From NCBI RefSeq assembly GCF_016583795.1, contig NZ_NRRS01000003.1:62001-126000 (forward strand): a DNA stretch of 64,000 nucleotides, written 5' to 3'. Position 1 is the first letter of the stretch. Each line of letters opens with the position of its first letter. This document shows positions 8,896-17,755 of the stretch, piece by piece. The notes beneath the pieces are model-generated. The model ran no database searches, was not told where the DNA came from, and saw nothing but the letters and a program-made list of their open reading frames with translations. The DNA comes from Rhabdochromatium marinum. GTDB taxonomy: Bacteria; Pseudomonadota; Gammaproteobacteria; Chromatiales; Chromatiaceae. Position numbers and translations under genes: made by a program.

Positions 8896-10118
8896 GCGTC
8901 ATCCTCCTGCGCGTACAGCACCGCCAGCGTTGGGTAGTGCGCGATCTCACTGCGGTGCGCCACCGCCTCGGCCAGTGCCAAACCGGCCCGCTTGGGTACT
9001 GGCGCCCGCTGGAGCAAGGCATCAAGCGCCTCTGACAACGCGCTTAGTGCCGCAGCGTCCTCGGGCATCAGACACCAAAACCTGGCCGCCATTTCCCAAT
9101 AGTCCAGCTGCAATTCGTCGCTACAGCGCCGCCTCATCAGCTTCGTACTTTGTCGGGCCTCGCGAAAATTTCCCAGGGCCACGAGCCCCTTAATCAACCC
9201 TAAATAATCCGCCGCATCGGGTAAGCCCATTTGCCGCGCGATGGCAATGGAGCGCTTCCAGGCCGGCAGCGCCAGCGAGTATTGCCCCAGCTTGGCTGCC
9301 ACCTGGGCCAGGTTGCGCTGGCGCTGTAGCGATTTAGGTGAACGCTCCAGCGCCGCGCGCAGCACGCTCAGGGCTTCCTCCGTGCGCCCCTGCTGACGAC
9401 ACAGGGCGGCGAGGCGATCATGCGCAGCCATGAAATGCGGCGTCAGCGTCATCGACTCTCGATAAAACGACTCGGCCGCTGTCACATCCCTGCGTGCCTC
9501 GGCGACCCGGCCGCGCTGCGTCAGCGCCCAGGCCAGCGGATTCTCCTCCATCGCCTCACAGCAGGTCGCATCGGACAGCTCCAGATCGCCCTTGGTAAAA
9601 GCCAGCTCCGCGCGAATGCGCAAGAGTTCCAGACGATTGCCCGGACGCTCCGCCAACAGCGGATTCAATGCCTCCAGTGCCGCAGCCGGACCCTGGGTCT
9701 TCAGCGCCCGCGCCACTGGCACCAGTGGCTCGCGCCGGCGCAAGGCGCGCCCAATCCGGGCATTGAGCAGGTCTTTGGTAAAGGGCTTGGAAACATAGGC
9801 ATCGGGCGCAAACTCCAGTGCCCCCATGACCATTTCGTTGGAACTTTCCGCCGTCACCATTACAAAAACAGTGCTCAGCGTCATCACGCCCTCGGCACGA
9901 GCCTGCTCCAACAGCTGTTGCCCGTCAATACCATCGCCCAGATTGTAGTCGCACACCAGAATATCAAAGCGCTTCGCGCGCAACGCCGCCAGCGCCTCCT
10001 CTCCGGTTCCCACCGAAATGATATGCTCAAAGCCAATCGCCGCCAGCATCCGCCGCAGCATACTGCGCATGCTCTGGTAGTCATCAACCACCAGCACGTT
10101 TTTTTTCATCAAGTTCAT
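8892..10118 (-). CDS. response regulator with C-terminal TPR repeats
   Basis: From ATG 10118 the product has 408 residues: MNLMKKNVLVVDDYQSMRSM opens a CheY-like receiver with Asp57 (ILVCDYNL) and a lysine in YVSKPF. It is followed by about 270 residues of helical repeats typical of TPR (for example RGRVAEARRDVTAAESFYRE, LAALCRQQGRTEEALSVLRA). There is no DNA-binding domain, so the output is probably protein-protein. The open frame extends to 10214, but those codons lack family similarity and no better start is seen; ATG 10109 is also possible. It overlaps the kinase gene downstream by four bases. Confidence 0.83.
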   Translation of the reverse strand: MNLMKKNVLVVDDYQSMRSMLRRMLAAIGFEHIISVGTGEEALAALRAKRFDILVCDYNLGDGIDGQQLLEQARAEGVMTLSTVFVMVTAESSNEMVMGALEFAPDAYVSKPFTKDLLNARIGRALRRREPLVPVARALKTQGPAAALEALNPLLAERPGNRLELLRIRAELAFTKGDLELSDATCCEAMEENPLAWALTQRGRVAEARRDVTAAESFYRESMTLTPHFMAAHDRLAALCRQQGRTEEALSVLRAALERSPKSLQRQRNLAQVAAKLGQYSLALPAWKRSIAIARQMGLPDAADYLGLIKGLVALGNFREARQSTKLMRRRCSDELQLDYWEMAARFWCLMPEDAAALSALSEALDALLQRAPVPKRAGLALAEAVAHRSEIAHYPTLAVLYAQEDDA

Positions 10119-10328
10119 GGAAGTACTATATCGAACCGGTCTACATTCTTTGACACCGGTCACGAGTATAAAGCCGAGACGCGGACCGCAGGCATCATTA
10201 CCATAGCGCACCAAAACAGGGCGCTCAGCGTGCGGAGAAGGGCAAGCGCGGACTTAGATGTAGAGTATTAGCGCCTGAAAGCAGCTAAAAGTATAGTTGA
10301 AACAGTAGCATTTAACCATGGAACCGTT

Positions 10329-10868
10329 ATGACAGACCCGCTGCCCAACCGGGATGATCTACCCTCACGTCTGGGTAATATCATGTTGTTTGCTGCCTGG
10401 GTTGTAGGACTCGCACTGCTCGGTCTGTTCTTTCATCAATACATTGAGGGCGAACAGAACCCCAACCGCCAGCTTAAAATCAGCGCCGCCGATCCCCATG
10501 GCCAAGCCCAGGTGAGCCTCAAGCGCAATCGTCTTGGACACTATGTTGCCCCTGGCGCCATCAACGACGAACCCGTGATTTTTCTAATCGATACCGGCGC
10601 CAGCGCCGTTGCTCTACCACTTGAACTTGCCCGCGAGCTGGGTCTGCCCCTGCGCCCTGGTGGACGCAGTAAAACCGCCAATGGCACTGTCGATATTTGG
10701 ACTACCCGCATCGACCGCCTCGACATCGGTGCACTGCATGCAGAAAACATCCATGCGATCGTCATGCCCAGAATGGAGGGGCATGAGGTGCTGCTTGGAA
10801 TGACTTTTCTGCGGCGCGTTGAGTTGCTGCAGCGTGATGGAATGCTGACGCTACGGGCACCGTTGTGA
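10329..10868 (+). CDS. membrane-anchored retropepsin-like aspartic protease (clan AA, TIGR02281 type)
   Basis: 179 residues: a single membrane helix (about 16-36), then one retropepsin-type domain with the catalytic motif IDTGAS (Asp88), a flap region, and the second conserved stretch VLLGMTFLRR. Such proteins carry one catalytic aspartate per chain and act as dimers; the domain would face the periplasm. The substrate is unknown. It stands alone between two minus-strand blocks and may end at the A/T-rich palindrome at 10973-10998. Confidence 0.82.
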   Translation: MTDPLPNRDDLPSRLGNIMLFAAWVVGLALLGLFFHQYIEGEQNPNRQLKISAADPHGQAQVSLKRNRLGHYVAPGAINDEPVIFLIDTGASAVALPLELARELGLPLRPGGRSKTANGTVDIWTTRIDRLDIGALHAENIHAIVMPRMEGHEVLLGMTFLRRVELLQRDGMLTLRAPL

Positions 10869-10972
10869 ATAAATACCATTAAAACGCGTTAATTCGTAAA
10901 CCTCTGATTTTACTTCAAAGCGCTTGCACGAAATCGCTGAATTCGATGATTGCCAGGTTTGCTCGATCTCAT

Positions 10973-10998
10973 AAACACTTAATATTAAGTGTTTTTTT
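10973..10998 (+). terminator. possible A/T-rich palindromic terminator
   Basis: A perfect 22-bp inverted repeat (AAACACTTAAT and its complement, 10973-10994) is followed by a short T run. It would end the aspartic protease transcript. It has almost no loop and little G+C, and its right arm overlaps the stop codon of the convergent oligosaccharyltransferase gene, so its strength is doubtful. Confidence 0.35.
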
Positions 10999-13204
10999 GC
11001 ACATTGAAAGAGCTACTCTCTGGCGTTACCTGCCAAATTGAATAAATTGGCAGCAACACCTGCTTTAGCATAAAGTAAGGCGATTTTCCATTAAGCTCAA
11101 AAAATAATTGATTCAATAAACTGGCTGACTCACTTTTGCCAGCCAACACCCCTATACTGGCATCCGTAACGATATGGACAGAATTCTCTGCATTATCTGA
11201 AAAATTTCGGCCTTTTAAGCCACTAGGGCCGAGCAGTGTAATCTGGCGCAGCGCCATTTTTCCGTGTAAAAAGCGGACTTCTCCTTCTCCCATGTCTATT
11301 TGAGCCTTTCCGATTGAACTCAAAGCATTGAGCAGAGCTGGTCTCACAGGTTTAACATCATGCAATATGAGATACTCCTGATGCGGGCTAACCTGTTGTT
11401 TAAAATCCCACTGTCCAAATCCAAACCAATCTTCAGTCAACAGTAGCTCATCCAGCATTAAATACAGCGGACGCCTAGCCCCTGGAAATAAAAACGCTAG
11501 CCGCTTTTCAAGCACATTTTTTTCAATCCCATCTTCGCTTAACAGCAAATCGCGTGCACCATTTACCCCTTTAGCTAGTAACGCTTGCAAACGCGCCATC
11601 CCTGCAGACCAATCTTGTTCATTTTTGCCAAATAGGGCATTAGCCTCAATCAAGCCAGGCAAACCATGAGCAGCCACAAACCCCATCCAGTTCGCAGCGA
11701 GCCGTTGATCACTAACTGTCAATGGAAAATTCAATGCATATCGCAGCGCAGCTGGATGATAACCACCGTCCGCAATTGTACCGCGATTTGCATAGTAAAC
11801 CAGTGGGTGTCCGTGTCCCCAACTGGCCCAAATAACCGCATCTTCCTGCGTTTGTTGCCGCAAGGCCAGCATTGCATCGAACAGCGCTGGCTTACGCCGG
11901 GGGACCTGACTGTCAAAACTCTCTGCTACAGGCACCGTCCACCAGGCAATCCCCAAGGATATTAAAATGATCGCCATTGCTCGCCAAAGCAATCGCAATT
12001 TCATGCCCCACAAAGAAAAGGCAATAAAACCTATACCTAAACCAAACAGGGGGGCAGCAAAAATCATAAATCGAACGCCGGTTACAGATAAGGCCGTCAC
12101 AAAAAATAGGGCTGTCAAATACAATACTCTGTAACCAGTTGTAACAGCGAGTCCTAACAATCCGCCAATTGCCAGTGTGAAAGGTATGAGCCCTCCAGTT
12201 GTATTCTCCATAAAGCGCTCAACAGAAACCGTTAGCTGCTCGGAAACATCCGCAGATACTGAGCGAAAACTCCCTTGAGCATCATCACCCGTGATGAAGT
12301 TCAACAGGCTGAAAAACTGTTGCACAAGACCAGTCGGTGTTAGTGCATCAACACCTTGGAAAAATATTAAAGCTATCACCACGCACCCTAGCATGAAAAG
12401 CGATCCCAATAATGCTTCTCGCGTTCGCCAACCCATGATAAAGAAAGCAATCAACATTGGCCCTGCGGCAAGCACTAATACCGCAACAGCAGCTTGCCAC
12501 CACCAATAAAATAACAGCAAGGTCACCGCCCATCCAGCAAACCATAAGGATCGAGTTCCTTTATGCCGCACATCGCCATAATAGAGCGCAAAAAAAGCTG
12601 CCATAATTGCAAAGCTTACATTCAGAGGATCAGTCTCGTACCAACCGAGCATACTACGAGAAAGCATATAGGGCGAAAGCACAGTAAACAGCGCTGTTAC
12701 TAATCCCATCACAGCTGCCGCATCATAGCGCCTAGATTCTTCTAACCAAGGTGTCATAGCCCGCAACCCAAAAGCACGCCCAAGTAGAAAAGCTGGAACA
12801 GCCAGAAGGGTTCCCAGCACAGGAGCTAAAATAATAGCCACCCATTCGAGCGGTACCGCAAATAAATTAGCCAAACTTGCCGTTAAAACCGAAGCCAAGG
12901 GCGCAATAGTCGAACGTTCCAGTCCTTGCGGCACACCCCGTCTCAGATCGAGTGGCTGATAATTACCCTGTTGCAATTCCCTGGCAATATCCAAATAGTA
13001 ATAACCATCAACACCTAGCAATAGGGGGATCTGTTGACTCTGAAAAAAGAACCGGTTCTTATTATCTAGCCAATGCGTCAAGCTGTCACCGCGCAAATAG
13101 AGGCTGACTAGCATAATGAACAGTAACCCAACAGCTACCCGCCAACCCCGCTGTTTCCACCATGGCGAAAGGGTCATTTGTAGATTTTCGTTCATGTGAT
13201 TCAT
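10985..13204 (-). CDS. STT3/PglB-type oligosaccharyltransferase, divergent
   Basis: 739 residues with about 11-13 membrane helices, then a soluble C-terminal domain of some 270 residues. Signatures of the STT3/PglB catalytic subunit align in order: VDGYYYLDIARE (Asp66, first external loop), SRSMLGWYETDPLNV (Glu190/Asp192, matching the DxD of PglB), GVRFMIFAAP (Arg378), and ASWGHGHPLVYYANRGTIADGG split over 460-481. The last aligns without gaps to the classical AWWDYGYPIRYY...LIDGG segment, so WWDYG is replaced by SWGHG (461-465). Classical enzymes move a lipid-linked glycan onto Asn of N-X-S/T outside the membrane; loss of the W and D that read the +2 Ser/Thr suggests altered acceptor use (inference). 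More A/T-rich than its neighbours; divergent from a glycosyltransferase-like gene. Confidence 0.8.
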   Translation of the reverse strand: MNHMNENLQMTLSPWWKQRGWRVAVGLLFIMLVSLYLRGDSLTHWLDNKNRFFFQSQQIPLLLGVDGYYYLDIARELQQGNYQPLDLRRGVPQGLERSTIAPLASVLTASLANLFAVPLEWVAIILAPVLGTLLAVPAFLLGRAFGLRAMTPWLEESRRYDAAAVMGLVTALFTVLSPYMLSRSMLGWYETDPLNVSFAIMAAFFALYYGDVRHKGTRSLWFAGWAVTLLLFYWWWQAAVAVLVLAAGPMLIAFFIMGWRTREALLGSLFMLGCVVIALIFFQGVDALTPTGLVQQFFSLLNFITGDDAQGSFRSVSADVSEQLTVSVERFMENTTGGLIPFTLAIGGLLGLAVTTGYRVLYLTALFFVTALSVTGVRFMIFAAPLFGLGIGFIAFSLWGMKLRLLWRAMAIILISLGIAWWTVPVAESFDSQVPRRKPALFDAMLALRQQTQEDAVIWASWGHGHPLVYYANRGTIADGGYHPAALRYALNFPLTVSDQRLAANWMGFVAAHGLPGLIEANALFGKNEQDWSAGMARLQALLAKGVNGARDLLLSEDGIEKNVLEKRLAFLFPGARRPLYLMLDELLLTEDWFGFGQWDFKQQVSPHQEYLILHDVKPVRPALLNALSSIGKAQIDMGEGEVRFLHGKMALRQITLLGPSGLKGRNFSDNAENSVHIVTDASIGVLAGKSESASLLNQLFFELNGKSPYFMLKQVLLPIYSIWQVTPESSSFNVQKNT

Positions 13205-13381
13205 ACAAATTTAATCTGTGACACGTTGCTTTCGGACATCATCTTGCGATAATTACACTACAAAGCCATTGACGGATGGTATTATACTCTTTCAGTGCCA
13301 ACCACGAAATCGATCGCGCTAGCAAGTTGGTTTAGCTTTAAGCAAGCGTGGAACCTTGAAACCGGATTGGAATCTATAATT

Positions 13382-15217
13382 ATGGCAGCCTCAATACCCC
13401 GCTTGTACGCACTAGCCGACTGTGCCATTCAACCCATTGACGATCGTTCAATGATGTTAATTCGTTTGGATACCGGAGCGGTTGCGGCTGTAGATATTCG
13501 TTGGCAATCGTTTTTGGATTATCTGAAAGTCTTTCGCTCGCTCTCAGATCACGCTGCCGTCATTGTAAGCCGGTTTCCGAATCTTCAAGGGCAGCCGCAC
13601 ACGTTAGAAGAAAGCCTGGGGCAGCTGATTCCACGAGGCTTGTTGTATAGTGCCGATGATGTTTTAGCTCAGCTTGATTCTAATTCAGCTAGCGCTGCCC
13701 GAAAACCTAAACCTCTCACACTCTGCATCCGCACCTGCGATCGCCCCGACGCCTTACATCGGCTGCTAAACTCCTGCGCAGAGCATGCCAAGACCTTCAA
13801 TCACCCATGGCCAATTGAAATCCTTGAGGACTCCCGGAGAGCACAGCATCGCAGCACTAATGCCGCTTTGGTGGAGAATTTCTCCGAGCAATTGACACTA
13901 AAGTATATTGGTTTTGAGCAGCAAGAGATTTGGTTGGCCAGCCTAGTGGAACAAGCACCGGAGGATAGTGAAGCGTTGCACTGGTTGCTTGATCCGCAGT
14001 ATCCCGACAATCGCGACCAACCAAGTCACGGAAGGTTATACAACCTGGCTTTCCTACGGCATGCTGGTGAGCGTATTTTGATGGTGGATGACGATGCCAC
14101 ACTCAACGCGTGGCGCTGGCCTGATGCGCAATCCGAACCGTTGTTTGGGCTATCTGGCCGTGCTGCTCTCCCAATGCCTAATGTCAGTGCCGCCCAAAGT
14201 GTATTGACACGCACTGAGCTTGATCCTATCGCTGCTCATGGTGCCGTACTTGGACAACCGATCGCTACAGCCATACGCGTAAACAACAACAACCAACTTG
14301 AGTCAAGTTGCTTGCAGAGCAGCATGATTGAGTCTGTTCCACACCCCTACGCACGTCCTGGCCGCATTCGCTATACGCGTAACGGTTTTCTCGGCGACAC
14401 CGGTTCAATCAATGACCAGCAATACTTTTATCGTCTTCGCCTTGATGCACCAGCACTGGTCTTGTCCGCAGAAAGCTATCGCCGGTTTCGCAATGCTCCA
14501 CGCTGCGCAATCAGCGTTCCGAAAAGACCTGAACTCCTAAACGGCTCGCACTTTCACCACACCACCTGCGCGGGTCTGGATTTAAGCGATTTAATTCCTC
14601 CAGTGCTACCGCGTGGTCGTAATGAGGATTCTTTGCTTGGTGCACTCTTACGCTTCCTCTATCCGCAGGATTTCGGCATGCGCTTGAATTTTGCCTTGGA
14701 ACATCGTCTTGATAGCACTAGTACATGGCAATTTGGTCCAAAGTTTGCCGTGCCAACCAAAGACGCAGCTGAGGCCTTGGAACGGTGGATAAACTTGCTT
14801 CCCGCTCCTGCTGAGATTACCGCAGCTCAGCGTATGCAATTATTAGCCAATACCATCACTGGTCTTTCAACCGAAGGAAAACTAAGCACACGAATTGCCA
14901 GCATGCTTCTGCAAGAACAACAACAAGGTGCAGCCATACAATTTGCGATTACGCGTTCGGAACTCTCTGCCGTCACCGCAGAAACTCCCAAAGGTGAAAC
15001 ACCCGTTTCTCCTCAAAGTCCATGGCGCGGAGAACTTTTTGCTACAAACCAACAATTGCTAAGTAGCCTTCAATCGACAACAGATCAACAGGAAATCGAT
15101 AAGCAGCAAGCAGGTCGGTATGCCGATCAATTCCAACGCTATGCTGCTAGTCTCCCGGCTTGGCAAAAGGCTTTTGAGCGGCAATCCGAAATGAATGGAC
15201 TTAAACAATGGGAATAA
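13382..15217 (+). CDS. glycosyltransferase-like protein with N-terminal PqqD-like region
   Basis: From ATG 13382 the product is 611 residues (GTG 13295 is the first in-frame start). Residues about 1-100 look like a small winged-helix module of PqqD type (acidic/hydrophobic, ending ESLGQLIPRGLLYS). From about 113 a GT-A-like fold begins with TLCIRTCDRPDALHRLL, typical of family 2-like glycosyltransferases, and a metal/nucleotide-sugar DxD-like motif sits in ILMVDDDATL (236-238). No membrane helix is seen, so it is cytoplasmic. It is divergent from the oligosaccharyltransferase and may build or modify its glycan (inference from position). Family assignment is moderate; the C-terminal 250 residues are unrecognised. 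Confidence 0.6.
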   Translation: MAASIPRLYALADCAIQPIDDRSMMLIRLDTGAVAAVDIRWQSFLDYLKVFRSLSDHAAVIVSRFPNLQGQPHTLEESLGQLIPRGLLYSADDVLAQLDSNSASAARKPKPLTLCIRTCDRPDALHRLLNSCAEHAKTFNHPWPIEILEDSRRAQHRSTNAALVENFSEQLTLKYIGFEQQEIWLASLVEQAPEDSEALHWLLDPQYPDNRDQPSHGRLYNLAFLRHAGERILMVDDDATLNAWRWPDAQSEPLFGLSGRAALPMPNVSAAQSVLTRTELDPIAAHGAVLGQPIATAIRVNNNNQLESSCLQSSMIESVPHPYARPGRIRYTRNGFLGDTGSINDQQYFYRLRLDAPALVLSAESYRRFRNAPRCAISVPKRPELLNGSHFHHTTCAGLDLSDLIPPVLPRGRNEDSLLGALLRFLYPQDFGMRLNFALEHRLDSTSTWQFGPKFAVPTKDAAEALERWINLLPAPAEITAAQRMQLLANTITGLSTEGKLSTRIASMLLQEQQQGAAIQFAITRSELSAVTAETPKGETPVSPQSPWRGELFATNQQLLSSLQSTTDQQEIDKQQAGRYADQFQRYAASLPAWQKAFERQSEMNGLKQWE

Positions 15218-15241
15218 CAGGTTACTGTTTGCACCAATAAA

Positions 15242-15946
15242 TCACCACTGGAGCGATTCGCCAAGGTATCGTTCCAGCGCATGGATGCGCGGTCGATAAA
15301 TTGCCTCTAAAACACCCCGCAGTGCATCTGGGATCGTTTCGTCTATCCCCTGAAATACTTTTTTCCTTAGCATCTCATCTGATAGCGCATTGAATCCATT
15401 TGGATCGATCCCAATATGTTCAGCCACCCGATCTAGCAGTGTACGCGGCGCCAGGGCGATGTCCTGATATTGCAAAATCAGCAGCGCATCTGCACCAAAA
15501 GCGTTCTGCCATGTTTTTATAGTGTGCAGATAATCACCACGGGCTAAAGATCCATGCGACCGAAAATGATCAATAAACCACTGCTCCGATGCTTCGCCAA
15601 ACTCAAGCTCAGCACGCTTGAGTGCCATCAATGCCGATGACCATGCCCGTTCAATCGGGTTGCGCATAACAAACAGCAGACGTAAGCGTGGTTGCCAGTC
15701 ATGAATCAGGCGCACTCGACCTGCATTCAGAGTCCCATACGCAGGAGTGATTTCTCCCTCAATATGCTCTGGGTCAGAAAACTTTCGCAAGTAGTCCTGT
15801 ATTAGCGCACGACTGAGAGTGGCAGGGTGATTCCAAAAGTGCACCTCCTTTCCCTGTGGAAAGCTGATAGCACTATGGCGCAGAAGCATCTCATATAACC
15901 AAGATGTTCCGGCCTTTTGGGCACCGATACCGAGCACTCTGAACAT
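15242..15946 (-). CDS. PAPS-dependent sulfotransferase
   Basis: 234 residues of the sulfotransferase fold. The 5'-phosphosulfate loop is GIGAQKAGTSWLYEML near the N-terminus, and the 3'-phosphate-binding motif is VMRNPIERAWSSAL in mid-protein. Both are intact, so transfer of sulfate from PAPS is expected. The acceptor cannot be read from sequence; carbohydrate is plausible, given the adjacent oligosaccharyltransferase and glycosyltransferase-like genes. It lies downstream of the secreted protein on the same strand but beyond a terminator, and converges with the glycosyltransferase-like gene (24 bp between stops). Confidence 0.85.
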   Translation of the reverse strand: MFRVLGIGAQKAGTSWLYEMLLRHSAISFPQGKEVHFWNHPATLSRALIQDYLRKFSDPEHIEGEITPAYGTLNAGRVRLIHDWQPRLRLLFVMRNPIERAWSSALMALKRAELEFGEASEQWFIDHFRSHGSLARGDYLHTIKTWQNAFGADALLILQYQDIALAPRTLLDRVAEHIGIDPNGFNALSDEMLRKKVFQGIDETIPDALRGVLEAIYRPRIHALERYLGESLQW

Positions 15947-15962
15947 TTAAAACAACAGGGCA

Positions 15963-15990
15963 CAAAAAAGCCGGCCCAAAGAGGGCCGGC
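15963..15990 (-). terminator. rho-independent terminator of the secreted-protein gene
   Basis: On the minus strand, 33 bases after the stop at 16023, a stem of eight G/C pairs (GCCGGCCC with GGGCCGGC, five-base loop) is followed by a run of six T. It separates the secreted-protein transcript from the sulfotransferase gene. Confidence 0.85.
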
Positions 15991-16022
15991 TGGAAGTGTC
16001 AGAACATAAAGCCGGTGATTAC

Positions 16023-17705
16023 TTAGGGGGTCACAGCTTTATAGCCGTAACCATGATTCATCATTTGACCGATTTGGTGAGGCGCACCATTCGGCTGGCG
16101 CACTTTAAGTGCAAAGCCGTAAACAGGCAGTCCGTCGAACATTACCCCACTGGTATCTGGATAAGCCGACTGGCTGAAATCAATATCTACCCAGCCAAAG
16201 GTAGCATTGGGATCGCCAACAGCAGTGTACACATCAAGATAAGAGCTGATGTTCGATGCCAGTGGATCAGTAGTCGCATCCTCAACAAAGCGAATTACAT
16301 TCGTTTCATATGGCATTTCAACGGTGACTGCTGGACTTGGCGAGAAGACAGGCCCAGATGACCCTTTGCCTTCTTCACGGTCGTAAGCCATAAATTGATA
16401 GGTTACCAATGATTTTCCATCACCGTCCGCATTAAACAACTTGTTGAATGGAGCAAGCTGTGCGTCTACAGGCCACATGCGCAGGCCGGTCGAATCGGCT
16501 GCGGTGTATTGAGGTGTAGTGCTGATGGTTGTCGTGTCATTGTCCTGAGCAAACTTAGACGGCGTATCCGCGTCACAGTTGGCAATGGTAGAACCATCGT
16601 TACGCCATGCATTATTGTTAGCCTGCACTGTATTACAGTTTTGATCGACATGATACCCTTTAGTCGGGAAATTGACGACCCAGTCTGTATAAGCGTTGTT
16701 CGCTGGATTTGACGCCCATTCGTTATATACATTTGACCAAGTGATACGCTCTTCAAGCTCATTAAGCCCAGTCACGTTCCACAGTCCTGCTGGCATAGTT
16801 GCGATCGTCGGCTCCAAGAACCAATTGGTACTTTGGGCAGTCACTAAACTTACAGTTGGGTCAGCGACGCTATCGAGATGGAGCGCCTCGGTGCCAGAAC
16901 CGGAACCCCGGATCGAGTTTACATAAGTAACATTACCTTTTAATGGAGCAGGGCTGCGAACAGGCCCCCAACCCAGCACAGGATCCGCATACTCTGGATT
17001 TCCGCTTTTGCTTCCCCAAGTAGTAGCAGCAGCTGGACCGTTTCCAAGCACCGGGGACGGAAAGTCTACGCCTGGTGCTGCAACAGATCTATTCCGAGCC
17101 TCTTCGCAATTTCTTGGAATGCCATCTACGTGAGTAATCAGGTACCCAATGCCGTCGTCATCATCAAGGCAAGCTTCACCTGGCTGGCATTCACCAATCA
17201 CCAAAAATTCGATATAACCCTCGTTCATCCGAGAGTTGTCTTGACTTCCGCCGTCACTATTTGAGCCAGTGTAAGCATAGCTATCAAGCGCGACACCGCC
17301 GGGTGCAGGCGGAATTTCCGGCGTAGTGCATGAGGCTTCACCACTCGCAACATTAAACACAGGAGGATTTCCGTCACCACCACTAGTAACGTATCCTGCC
17401 CAAACGTCTTTTGGCGACATCATGACATTAAAGTCACGAATATCGCGGCTGTTCACTGCTTCGTGAAAACGAACCTTAACAATCAGCGCGCTATCTGAGG
17501 TATTAGTCAGATTTATAGACGTATTCCAACTGCCATTTACCGTGTAATACGGGACGATCATGACCTGACCAGTCTGGGTAGCAGAAAAACCTGCTGGGGC
17601 ATTCGCGTCTTGGGCTTGCCCAGACATCGGGGCGCATGCGAGTACGGCGCTACCCATTGCCGCCGTGACTGCCGTGCTCAAACGAGCGTTCTTAATCTGT
17701 GTCAT
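16023..17705 (-). CDS. large secreted surface protein of unknown function with ten N-X-S/T sequons
   Basis: 560 residues. A clear signal peptide (about residues 1-32, ending SGQAQ-D) is followed by a beta-rich, Asn/Ser/Thr/Gly-rich region without membrane helices; paired cysteines suggest disulfides. Strong ribosome-binding site AAGGAG nine bases before the ATG and its own terminator suggest high expression. Sequons occur at N57, N61, N65, N68 (a tight cluster), N205, N258, N310, N389, N485 and N500. DPNAT at 498-502 is the only one with an acidic -2 residue, but proline at -1 disfavours the classical bacterial sequon. No catalytic motif is seen. Its place between type II secretion genes and a glycan block suggests a secreted or S-layer-like glycoprotein (inference). 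Confidence 0.75.
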   Translation of the reverse strand: MTQIKNARLSTAVTAAMGSAVLACAPMSGQAQDANAPAGFSATQTGQVMIVPYYTVNGSWNTSINLTNTSDSALIVKVRFHEAVNSRDIRDFNVMMSPKDVWAGYVTSGGDGNPPVFNVASGEASCTTPEIPPAPGGVALDSYAYTGSNSDGGSQDNSRMNEGYIEFLVIGECQPGEACLDDDDGIGYLITHVDGIPRNCEEARNRSVAAPGVDFPSPVLGNGPAAATTWGSKSGNPEYADPVLGWGPVRSPAPLKGNVTYVNSIRGSGSGTEALHLDSVADPTVSLVTAQSTNWFLEPTIATMPAGLWNVTGLNELEERITWSNVYNEWASNPANNAYTDWVVNFPTKGYHVDQNCNTVQANNNAWRNDGSTIANCDADTPSKFAQDNDTTTISTTPQYTAADSTGLRMWPVDAQLAPFNKLFNADGDGKSLVTYQFMAYDREEGKGSSGPVFSPSPAVTVEMPYETNVIRFVEDATTDPLASNISSYLDVYTAVGDPNATFGWVDIDFSQSAYPDTSGVMFDGLPVYGFALKVRQPNGAPHQIGQMMNHGYGYKAVTP

Positions 17706-17711
17706 CGTCGA

Positions 17712-17720
17712 TTTCTCCTT
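17712..17720 (-). promoter_or_regulatory. strong Shine-Dalgarno of the secreted-protein gene
   Basis: AAGGAG (17715-17720 on the minus strand) with nine bases to the ATG fixes the start of the secreted protein and fits a heavily translated gene. Confidence 0.75.
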
Positions 17721-17755
17721 GCGGATTAAAAAATTGAGGTTGTTTTGCCCGGGGA

